64,000 nucleotides of DNA. Origin: Trichuris trichiura (taxonomy: Eukaryota; Nematoda; Enoplea; Trichinellida; Trichuridae). The notes under the pieces were generated by a model, which searched no databases, was not told where the DNA came from, and saw only the letters and a list, made by a program, of their open reading frames with translations. The stretch is taken from positions 1,240,001 through 1,304,000 of the forward strand of contig JBAJFE010000009.1 of assembly GCA_037903355.1 (NCBI GenBank), written 5' to 3'. Below are positions 54,968 through 64,000 of this stretch, piece after piece (position 1 is the first letter of the stretch; the number at the start of each line of letters is the position of its first letter). A program made the position numbers and the translations under genes.

Positions 54968-55705
54968 TTAAAATCTTCCATTGTATCGCTGAGTAGGTGG
55001 ATAAAGATATCTCGATCCAGATTTGTCCATTTGTCCTAGCGTCATTACTTGAGCACTTGGCTTATTATTTTTACTTTCGAAAGTGCTTCCAAGATAAATT
55101 GAACTATGCCTTCCACTCGGCTGATAAGAGATTGTCCCTTCTGTCGAAAAACGTGGCTTGCTTTCTAAGTTACTTTTAATGGAGCTTACGGAATAACGAT
55201 CGCGTTTGCGAGGTCGAAGTGACTCTACCGACGAAAATAGTCGACGTATTCCTGTTTCTACGCTGCTTACAAATGACCGTGTGGGCTGCCTTCCATACGA
55301 CTGATGACGCTGAACTTCCCAAGATCGATAGTTTCTCTGTCCCACCTCGTATCTTTCGAACTTATGGTACAAATTACTTGTTACATTAGTAGGCCTTGTT
55401 TCAGCAGTACCATTGCCAGGTTGCCTATGTTGTCCCTCTGTGGAAGCATTCCCTGGCGACAAATGACCAGGACTTGGAGTAGCTGGTGGTCGCAATGAAA
55501 TTTTCTCTTCTGCAAGGATGCTTTCAGTTGGCGCAAACATATGTGCATTTTCTCTCGAAGGTATGATTGCAACATCCACTACAGGGTTAAATTTTATATT
55601 TTCTGCTTGAGATTTCGAAAGACCAGGTGGTTTCAGAATTGATTTCGAACGAGACGTATGCAAGAAGACAATGAAAAGCAATACAGTCACTTTAAATGCG
55701 CCCAT
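54968..55705 (-). CDS. small secreted protein, SILK family, copy B
   Basis: The single exon encodes 245 residues. The signal peptide and KSILKPPGL are identical to copy A (49716-50501). In the next 60 residues about one position in three differs (for example KVAIIPPKETAD against DVAIIPSRENAH), although the 140 bp directly upstream of the ATG differ at only about three sites. The C-terminus is shorter than in copy A, because copy A reads 16 residues further. No cysteines and no recognised domain. Shared blocks include SFVSSVETGIRRLFSS and SSIYLGSTFESK. Confidence 0.75.
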   Translation of the reverse strand: MGAFKVTVLLFIVFLHTSRSKSILKPPGLSKSQAENIKFNPVVDVAIIPSRENAHMFAPTESILAEEKISLRPPATPSPGHLSPGNASTEGQHRQPGNGTAETRPTNVTSNLYHKFERYEVGQRNYRSWEVQRHQSYGRQPTRSFVSSVETGIRRLFSSVESLRPRKRDRYSVSSIKSNLESKPRFSTEGTISYQPSGRHSSIYLGSTFESKNNKPSAQVMTLGQMDKSGSRYLYPPTQRYNGRF

Positions 55706-56532
55706 TTTGAACGTGGGAACAGCAGCTCGTAGGAGTGGAGTAAGTCCAGTACGACGCTCTATTATAAGGCAGAAGCCTCACAGCAGCCCACATGTCAAAC
55801 ATTTCGCTTTCCTTACGCTTTCCTTGTTTTCTTTACTACTCAACAAAGGCTGAACAAAAGGAAACTAATGGTTGTATTGTTCTTGTTTCAATTAGTTTCT
55901 GCCTAAGCAACTGATACGGTTGTGATAAGCATTTAGCTGATGAGCATTGCATCGCGCCTCAAATTACATTGTTGAAAACCGAATGCTATATCCATTAGCA
56001 TAGCACGCGAAACGTTGCATGGGCGCTGCGTAGCCGACGAAACGCTGCTCATTCAGGAATTACGATTCATTTATTTAGCTATAGCGCGTTTCCTTGCTTT
56101 TTACTCAACTTCACAGCAGTGCTCTCGCGTCACCAGAAAACTATCAGCTATGGCTTCAGCGCGTATTTGTTTTTCGTCTGTCCTGGCGTTGTTCATGTTA
56201 TTTGAAAGGTCGTATGGTTGTCACGTAAATGGAACAGGACAATAGGAATGTTTACCGCTTGACGTCTCCATTACAAATGGAAAAGTCAAGCATATATTGT
56301 TCATTTATGAATCTAGCTCACCTAGTGAAAGAAATAAGTAATTTTATATTTCATTTAAATCATAGAATGCCTGTCATAACAACAGGAACCGCGAACATCG
56401 TATTTTCTGAGGGTTTCTTCATCTCGTCAATCGCCGTCTTTGTTATAGCCATACCGGCCATGCAATTCAATTATATAACATACTTTTAACATCTATTCTC
56501 TCTTCTGAGTTGGGGGCAGTAGGTAATGTATG

Positions 56533-58729
56533 TTACCATACGTAAAATTCAACACCTCTCCAGTGGTAACCTTGCCATTTCTGATCTTCAAGCAGTTTTT
56601 TTACATCTGTTAGGTTAGAAAGCTGTACAAAGCCAAGACATGGGTGTCGAAACGTATATATCCCAGTAGTTGCTTTGCACATATCCTTTCCTGGGACTGC
56701 ATAACCCATTGTTCCACTCCGGACATAACCATGGTAATTTGCTGCCGTAATGGCAGTAGAGTCGATGGTGTATATGTTTTTCTTCCTTTTGTCATTTCTC
56801 AAAACCACAATAGGCTGCATGAAAGGACACGCTGTGCTATTTAAAGCTTTGGCAACTCGTCCAGCTGGCCCTAGGTTGCTAACGCCCTTTGCAACTAAGG
56901 CACTGACCACCTGCTGCTCTATTTCAAAAATGTTTCGATTTTCTTTCTTGTCATACAGTCGAATGAAGTCCGCCAGCTGTGACGCTGAAAGTAATTTTGA
57001 GCGTTCTTTACATATTTTTTTATCCTCCATTTTCTACGCTGCTTCCATCATCGTTCATAAGCAACGTGTGAAAACTTTCATTTTTATCAAAATATTTACT
57101 TACTGGGTACCTGACCGCATTCTTTACTTTCTGGAGTAGTGGGTGATGTAGTTATTGTTGTGTTAGTGGCAACAGTAGTTGGATCAATGCCTAAAAAATA
57201 ACTGCAAATGCGTCACGCGGTTTAAAACTTTAACTGCAGCTGAATTGCTTCTCATTTTCGCGAGTGATATGACGTCTGCCCTTGCGTACTGACAAAAGTC
57301 AATCGATATATTATTTTTCAAATTCTAAAACCTGCGGTTGTTCTGCAATAATTTCCATTAAGGTAAACTACGCTGAGCTTAAAATTTTGAAAGTTTTTTT
57401 TTCTTTTCCTTACTACATTTTACTTGCAAGCTCAGCTACGCCCTTGTTGGAAAGCGCTTACTCCGGTTGTGATAAAGCATCTCCAACTGTTGTACAATTC
57501 TCAGCAGGACTGCATTGTCTTAGCATTTTTCTTTTTCTGACTGGCGGGAATTCAGTAAATGAAGAAAGAATTGAATAGCAGGCAAAATGCTTACAGCACA
57601 AGTCGTCCCTGCACCTGGGAAACGCTGTACGGCAAAGAGAACATACTGGCAAAGGTGGAGCGATCGTATGCGGACGCATATTGGGAAGAGCTCTTCAATA
57701 TCAAAGTAGACGGGGCATATTCGATTAGAAGAAGGTCTTAACCTGTGTGGATAAGCACAGACGGTCAAATATTGTGTTGTATTGCCGCCGCACTCAGATC
57801 TGGCGCATCCGATTTGGCCGCCTTCGAACCAGAGGAACTTTAAGTTGACAAAATTTGTAATTTTTCCTGCCATACATTAATGGTCATCATGGCAATTTAC
57901 CTGAAGCGTATGACTGCAAGTGGACGTTAAATTTAGGTTACAAGTATTCGTCAAGTAATCGTAGGCGTTGGCGTAAACTTCCCAAACTTCTTGAAGTACG
58001 TTCGTAGGAGACAATTGGGCAGTCGACGAATGCATCATATATCCCAAAGTGTCAGTCGTCGGTGTCTCAGTTTTGCATGTTTCTGCAATGGCGCTTGCTT
58101 TGTTTGCTAAATCGTCGCTCCAACCAGTCTAAAACAAAACTGTACGCTAATCTGGCCTTTGGTCATTCTTTATAAGCTTTTTTTAAAAGCAATTTTGCCA
58201 GCAGAAATTATACAGCGAAAATTAGAACCTGTTAATCATTTAGGATCAATATTAACGAACCATCTACGTTTTCACTACGCTCGAAGAGATCGTTTAACCT
58301 TATTTCAGCATCACCACGTGAAATAATGAATTCTTTACTTCGCATTCCATGTTTTGGGATTGAGGTCTTCGTCTAATCGAATTGTGATCAGCCAGAAGCG
58401 TAGCCCTGTCGATCTCGGACAGTTGGATAACTACAATTAGTATTGTTTTAAATTTTTTGTCTTTTCCCTCTTTATTAATATACCCATCAGTCTGACTCAT
58501 CAGGAAAGGATATAAGCAGATACGGATATTTGATTCGATTTGCAAATAGAACTATTATTGCAAAGAAAAGGTAGCAAACTGTTAATTTAAAAAAGTTGTT
58601 AGACGTGCTTATATAACCTTATCATAAAAATGCATTTGCCCAATACCCGTAAATGTTCATACCTCTTCCATGTATCACAGTGGCAAAATGCCCATAGTAG
58701 ATAGCTGCTAACAGTCCTACAAGAATCAT
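56533..58729 (-). CDS. secreted CAP/SCP protein fused to a DUF5648-like domain
   Basis: Eight exons on the minus strand: 58729-58663, 58430-58339, 58128-57901, 57837-57743, 57692-57595, 57540-57462, 57190-57104 and 57033-56533. Exon 1 is a signal peptide (MILVGLLAAIYYGHFATV). Exons 2-5 form a CAP domain: LLADHNSIRR, WSDDLANKASAIAETC, EVWEVYANAYDY, then GCARSECGGN and YLTVCAYP (CAP1/CAP2-like signatures). Exons 5-6 hold a Cys-rich hinge (CSLCRTAFPRCRDDLC). Exon 7 is a Thr-rich linker. Exon 8 (167 codons) starts with a helical part, then repeats of the type YTID..GYV..GTMGYAV and GIYTF..GY.WRGVEFYVW, which from memory resemble DUF5648. CAP proteins are abundant secreted products of parasitic worms (venom-allergen-like). 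Exons 1-6 join in phase, and so do 7-8. The 6/7 junction is one base out, because the acceptor leaves an extra G compared with copy A. So the gene is broken, spliced unusually, or carries a sequence error here. Confidence 0.75.
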
Positions 58730-59693
58730 CTTGCAAAACAAGCGATTATTGTTTACCTTTGAATAGTCTTATATCATATTAACGGCACTGTTGACAATAA
58801 GGCGATGCTGTGTAGCTATAGCGCTTATCCTCAGTTAGCTATTCGTAAACCATCATTTATGGCAACATGATAACAGTAATTTAAGTATCCCATTATAATC
58901 AGTGGTAGATTTGTTTATTTGATCTTTCTCTTCTGCTGATACCTGCAGACATTTTTTTCAAATTCCCGCCAAAATTGCTTCGTGAATAGCCTGTGAATTT
59001 AGATATAAGGCTTACGTCGCGCCTTGAGGTATTCTTTTTCTGCGTCGAACACACCTACATCAAGCAACCGCGCAAGGGGTGCAAACCTTTGTAAGATTTT
59101 GCACAGCTTCTTGTACAGGCGACTGAGTTTTTTACTGGGTTCGTTTCTTTCGTGTGATCAAGTCTTCATGACCAATCGCATCTCTTCTTCAGCATCTGCA
59201 TGCTAAAATAGTTGAAGACGGTAGCTTTAGCGCGAAATTTTAAAATTCACAAAATTTGAAATTTCGAAACGGTTGACTTACATAGAAAGAAATAAACAGT
59301 AGGACGTACTATATTTACGGTGACATCGCTTTAACGATATGGACAAGAGTAATAATAACAATATGGTATTCAAAGTTTACCGTGTAAGAGGTTGAAAGAG
59401 CTTGGGGAAAACTTTGAACATTACGTAATTAGTATTGTTTTCGTATCCTTACGCGGTTATCAACATAAATATAAGTTACGAAATCGTATACGTCCGTTAC
59501 AAGATGTCCAGTCATCAGAACGCACAGGCGTGTTTAATCATCTAAAATGCACCGTAAAATGTTAAAGAAAAATGCATAAGTACAGGGAAAGAATTATTTT
59601 AGTATTTGTGGTAATCATATTTAAAGTATTGTTGAACTATAGGTATTATTATACCATGATCAGTCTTGGCCCGCAAGCGCTTCTACGTCAAAG

Positions 59694-59916
59694 TTACCGT
59701 ATTTCACGGCCTATAAGAACACACCTCTACCTAAGTAATGGGTAGTAATGATTGGCCCAGTTAATCACTTAGTGAGTCTAATTGAGGTAGAAGAATTGCT
59801 GTTCAGCTCATAGGACTAATAAGTAGAATGTGAGCCTAGGAAGTACCAACTGGGCCAATTCTTACCACCCATTACTTAGGTAGAGGGGTGTTCTTATAGG
59901 CCGTGAAATACGGTAA
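59694..59916. mobile_element. palindromic MITE-like element
   Basis: Arms of 69 bp (59694-59762 and 59848-59916) are near-perfect reverse complements, outer ends TTACCGTATTTCACGGCCTA. An 85-bp loop has no CTGANGA..GAAA core, so it appears to belong to a different family from the other palindromes. No open frame. Confidence 0.7.
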
Positions 59917-60225
59917 ATCATTATCATATGAAATTACACCGTGTATGTTTTTTTGTTTTCTTGCTTTATATATTTTTTTAGACGTAAAGCAATGCAGCTT
60001 CTAAAGATGCAGGCCAAAGCTTGTAAGCCGCATAAGAGCTTTCATTTTTGATCAGAACGGTTTTGTATAGCTTAGCATACTTGCCTTACAAAGTGCTCTT
60101 TAGTTCATAGGGATAACTTGAGTTCTTTTGTTAGCAGCGATTTTCGAACTTTAATAACTCCATAATGATTTTTTTCAAATGAATAAATATTCTTGTTAAC
60201 TGGGTGTTTTGTAAAGGGCTGTATT

Positions 60226-60532
60226 TTCATGGTTGTAAGGTCTTCTACGGCTTTTCCCGTTTTTCGTTGTGCTGTTATCTGTAATTAAACTAAAACAACT
60301 GCTCTACCAACGGATGGATGAGCCGTTATTAAGAAAATCTCCACCACCTCACTGACGACGGAACTGGAGCTTTCCGAAAGCTTTGAACACTAAAAAGTTG
60401 AGTGCGTTGATATCTGTACATTTTCTTAATAACGGCTCATCCATCCGTTGGTAGAGCAATTGTTTTAGTTTAATTACAGATAACAGCACAACGAAAAACG
60501 GGAAAAGCCGTAGAAGACCTTACAACCATGAA
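60226..60532. mobile_element. long palindromic element with hammerhead-like core (copy 4)
   Basis: Arms of about 112 bp (60226-60338 and 60420-60532) are almost perfect reverse complements. The loop carries CTGACGA (60352-60358), C, GGAA..TTCC and GAAA (60376-60379). Both arms contain the block CTCATCCATCCGTTGGTAG or its complement, which recurs beside copy 5 at 63802-63820. The near identity of the arms suggests recent formation or gene conversion. Confidence 0.7.
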
Positions 60533-62477
60533 TAAATATTAGTACAACCAATGCAAAAACTTACTTGTCTTTCTTCAGGGTTTAAAGGACAAACAATAAT
60601 AATAATAATAATCAATACACCTGAAAACTTTTATATTTGATTATGATTTATTAATAGGGAATGCTGCATGCCAGTAGAACATCTGCTGTTATTCAGCATT
60701 CATCAGTTTCAGCAAAGTTGCAAATATATGAAGAAAACAACGAATAGCAAGCTGCTGTTACTCGGTCAACGTTTTCCTTAATGAGCTCAATCGCTGAAAT
60801 CACGTTGCACTTTGTATGGCAACCAATAAGTCCTACAATCCTATGAATCAGCTTTCAAATGGAAACAGCGTCTCTATGCCTAGTTGATAAGCTTTTAATT
60901 ATTTTGAAATAAGCGTCGATTGTTGACGAAAACAGACTCCGAAGGAAGTGGCTGTCCAGAGTCCACGTGACTTAACTGAATGTTAGCACAGGACGTCTAG
61001 GACTTAAGCAATGTTTTCAAGCTAATGATAAACCAACAAGCTGAATTCCCTCAGCTGCAAATCGGTCAATCACTGAAACGTTTCGATGCGCTTAGGGTGG
61101 TACTACCACAAATTGTCACGTGGCAGAACAACGTAGTACTTTTATTAGAGTTGACAGCAAAGGAAAGATAACCTTCAAAGTGAACAGATTTCTAAATCGC
61201 CTTGAAGCTTTTGAATTCGTATTCCTCATTCTTGTTTACACTGACTAAACTTACAAGAACAGCGTTAGGTTTGCCATTTCGCTGTCTGCAAAGCTATACG
61301 TGCCTGCAATTAAATTATTATTATTGAGACCACGTGAAGTTGCTGACGGAAAAAGCATAAATGCTGATTATTGTTAATTCTTCGAAATTCCAAGCAGTAT
61401 GCGTTGTAACTGAACGAACTGCTAATCGCTAGTGGCGTTTACTGTTGGCAGCTTCCTTTGGTCTCGCTTTCCGATGCTCCATATGTCAACACAAACAGGA
61501 TTGCATTTCTGATGGATGAACGCTTCCCGAAAGAGCACAAAGGTTCTGCATTGTCAGGACGAACGTCCATAAAAAGCTGAGAGGTCTGAAAAACTATAGG
61601 CTTAATAAGGTAAAAGCGAATTATGTTGGATAAAGTGCGTATCAAGTGTCATCAGCTTGTCAATCACTTTGTCGGACAAAAGGAAAGGTGCAACTTAGCC
61701 TGCCAACATTTTCAGTATGGTAGTATCCTTTAGCAGCAGCGTTCCAACATCATGGAATTGCAATTCCTATTTTCCGGGTTTTGTAAGGAATAGAATTTTA
61801 ATGTGCAATAGTTTATTTCGCTTTTCGATAGAACATTGGCATAGAACTAATTTTATGTTTAATGCAAAAAATCATTTAGGCTTGCTGGGCGCTGCCTTTG
61901 AAAATCCTGAAACCAAAAAATGGAGAATCACGAAACCTTGCTGCCTTTCTTTTGTTCCTAACAGATAGTGTAAAATATAAGCAGTACCTGCAAATCATTC
62001 TTCTCCATTTTTAAGGAGAAGCAGGATAAACCAATCACGTTTGGTTTTTCGGGATTCTTCAATAGGCCTCTCACCGTGGTGTAATCTTTCTGGCTAATTA
62101 AAAATTATTTATGTTTAATTTTGCACGCATAAAACGGCTGAATACTATAACTAGAGCTGCTATTTAAAAAACGCCAAACGACTTAGCCGCCACTAAGAGT
62201 TCGCAAACATTGTTAATTCAAGTTTCATAATCGTAAATTATGAAATGTAAGCCATACATTAATGAACTCAAAAATTGTTCCAACTGCTTTATTAATTTCT
62301 GTTCATTTCTGCCACCTCAGTTTTACCTCTGCTGTAGACATTCGAGCTTAAATAATTGCATACGAAATAAGAAAAGCCCAAACTTTAAAACCAAATAAAC
62401 AGCATACTAGCAGGCAATAAAGGGAGGTAGGATGGTTTTATTTTGCCTAACCTTCATTTCCTTAAAGTAAAAACGGT

Positions 62478-62938
62478 TTAAGGCCAAATATAGAAGCTTG
62501 TTCCGCGCCAGCTATAACCCCTCCATAGTTGATTAGCCATGAGATTTCTCACATCGGACTGGTCTGTCAGTTGAACAAATCCCAGGATATCATTATAGAA
62601 AGTATACACTGGAACTGTCGCTCCGCAAGTACCGTTGTGGTGAACCGCGAAGCCAACAGTATGACCTTTAGTATAACCATTGGAAGTCGCCCAGTGTTCA
62701 TCCAAATGACCAATTGCGTAGAAGTTGGTAGTCGGCGGTAATTGCCTTGAATACATTGTGATTGGTTGCAGCGCGTGACATTGGGAGGTGTTCGTTGCAG
62801 TTGGAACTTTCCCAATATTACCAAGAATTTTTGCACCAAAAAGGCGAACCTGCTCATCAATCTTTGTCATTGACGTTTCCAGTATGTTCTTGTGTAGGTG
62901 ATCGATGTAAAGTCTTGTGAGGTTTACCAGAGCAGCAG
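62478..62938 (-). CDS. DUF5648-like domain exon of a third family member
   Basis: The terminal exon starts after an acceptor (CATTTAG at 62939) and ends with YSWRGTSFYIWP and a stop at the same place as the C-terminal exon of the gene at 56533-58729. It aligns throughout: LTRLYIDH..KNILE with IRLYDKKENRNIFE, LGNIGKV, the Cys before LQPI, HTVGFAVHHNGTCGATVPVY and GFVQLTDQSDVRNLM. Similarity is clear but low, so this is an older duplicate. Upstream exons were not found in the remaining kilobase, although a GC-richer stretch on the minus strand near 63360-63450 might contain one. Whether it has a CAP domain is unknown. Confidence 0.7.
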
Positions 62939-63735
62939 CTAAATGTAATTGAATTTTAAACAGATTTTCAAGGTATTTAAAACATATGCCATCATTTATT
63001 GGTTCATTGCCTAGAGAAAAGCTGAAGCGAAAATTTATCAGCCTTTCTACATTGCATTCAACAACATTCTGCTATTCATAAAAATTATGCTGTTCTAAGC
63101 TTCTGGTCAATCCATTGCATTCATGCAAAACACCTACTGCATGCGTGCATATGCCGGTGGAACGTTAGTGGACGTATCTGCTTTTGACTCCCAAAATGTA
63201 AGACACCGCGGAATGGCATGCATCTTGTACGTAAAAAAATTTCGCCCAGCGGGATAAGTCATTTTTGGAATCTATCTCACTACATGCAGAAAAGGAGCGC
63301 AGGAGCAGCTTTCATGCTAAGTTGATTCCTACCCGCCACCAACGTATCAGTGGGTAAAGCAGTATGCAATCATGTATTTCCTTAGTGAACGAGATCATAC
63401 CAGGAACGTTAGGATCTTGTGCAGGTCCCGTTGTCAATCTGCCTATAAAAGTTTGGGTGTTAAAATTTAAAAAGGAAAAAAATAGACTCCAATAAGTTTA
63501 ACCACGTTTTTCTGGGTAAAAGACAAGCAAAAAGTAGGGTTTTTAGCTGCATTTTGACGTAACGATTTCTGCTATAAAGGTCTGAAGGGGTTACAAGGAA
63601 GTCAGTTCAAAGATCCTTGTATATAGTGGATATTCCACTTTCATATTGTTTAGAGTGAATGACTTATTAATAGAAGACATTTGTGTCGCACTGGTTTTCC
63701 ATAAAGTTGAGTATTTGCTAGATGAATTGTTTGAT

Positions 63736-63939
63736 AGTAGATCTTCAGATTCACGGGTTTTGCCTGTTGGGTGTATCTGTAAGTAAACTTCAAAATGCCC
63801 TACCAACGGATGGATGAGCAAATTGTTAGAGAAATTACAGAACAAATCGAATACCGTACGTTTCGGAACTGCTCGTGTTCCGTCGTCAGCAGTGTTGGGG
63901 ACCCAACAGGCCAAACCCGTGAATCTGAAGATCTACTAT
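63736..63939 (-). mobile_element. palindromic element with hammerhead-like core (copy 5)
   Basis: Arms of about 37 bp (63736-63772 and 63901-63937) share AGTAGATCTTCAGATTCACG and its complement. On the minus strand the centre carries CTGACGA (63889-63883), C, GGAA..TTCC and GAAAC (63864-63860). CTCATCCATCCGTTGGTAG follows, in the same relative order as copy 4. No open frame. Confidence 0.65.
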
Positions 63940-64000
63940 GAAACTATTCAAGCCTGTTAAAAGACATCCTGTTTTTCGAAACATGAATTGTTTGTTAGGA

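Larger units (their letters stand above)
52823..57865. repeat. segmental duplication, copy B
   Basis: This is the direct repeat of 47572-52664 with the same gene order. Beyond 57865 the CAP gene continues into single-copy exons, so copy B carries the complete 5' side and is probably the parental location. Confidence 0.93.
58730..62477. other. 3.7-kb region without recognised genes, two large palindromes
   Basis: No exon chain could be built. The region holds inverted repeats at 59694-59916 and 60226-60532 and a short (AAT)n tract near 60596. Confidence 0.45.

Overview
The window is eukaryotic nuclear DNA. Genes are split into many small exons, most introns are about 45-75 bp with GT..AG ends, and the protein families are animal. 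The gene set (a UNC-115/abLIM homologue, a short SH2-tyrosine kinase of the worm-expanded Fer/SPE-8-like type, small secreted proteins, CAP/SCP proteins) suggests a nematode. A clade I (Dorylaimia, Trichuris/Trichinella-like) worm is my guess; that placement is inference. I assembled the gene models by hand from splice sites, phase and remembered family alignments. Five multi-exon models close in frame from ATG to stop.

Layout. 0.8-3.1 kb (+): RBBP4/7-like WD40 histone chaperone. About 5-8 kb (+): divergent zinc-transporter (CDF/ZnT) gene whose membrane metal site looks degenerate, with a paired (AAT)n/(ATT)n microsatellite in one intron. 9.6-10.2 kb (+): weak candidate gene of unknown identity. 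10.4-19.3 kb (+): 19-exon UNC-115/abLIM (four LIM domains, villin headpiece). 20.2-25.6 kb (-): convergent ETS1/2/Pointed-type transcription factor, in GC-richer DNA with many GA/CT tracts. 25.6-33.6 kb: no convincing gene, but a long palindrome. 33.6-35.8 kb (+): SH2-tyrosine kinase. 40.0-44.6 kb (+): SEC14L1/5-like PRELI/CRAL-TRIO/GOLD lipid-transfer protein.

45-63 kb changes character. It is an accessory-like region with most coding sequence on the minus strand: three related secreted proteins carrying SILK (and once RVSF) PP1-docking-like motifs, and a secreted protein fusing a CAP domain to a C-terminal domain resembling DUF5648. A 5.1-kb direct duplication (47.57-52.66 and 52.82-57.87 kb) copied this set. 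One copy of the CAP gene is now a truncated pseudogene and the other has a one-base problem at a splice junction. The mature parts of the duplicated secreted proteins have diverged much faster than the neighbouring non-coding DNA.

The most unusual signal is a dispersed motif (five copies) with the form CTGANGA-C-stem-loop-stem-GAAA, whose stem changes sequence in a compensatory way. It resembles the hammerhead ribozyme core found in Penelope-like retroelements. Three copies lie in the centre of long inverted repeats, and one sits exactly in the spacer between the two halves of the 5.1-kb duplication.
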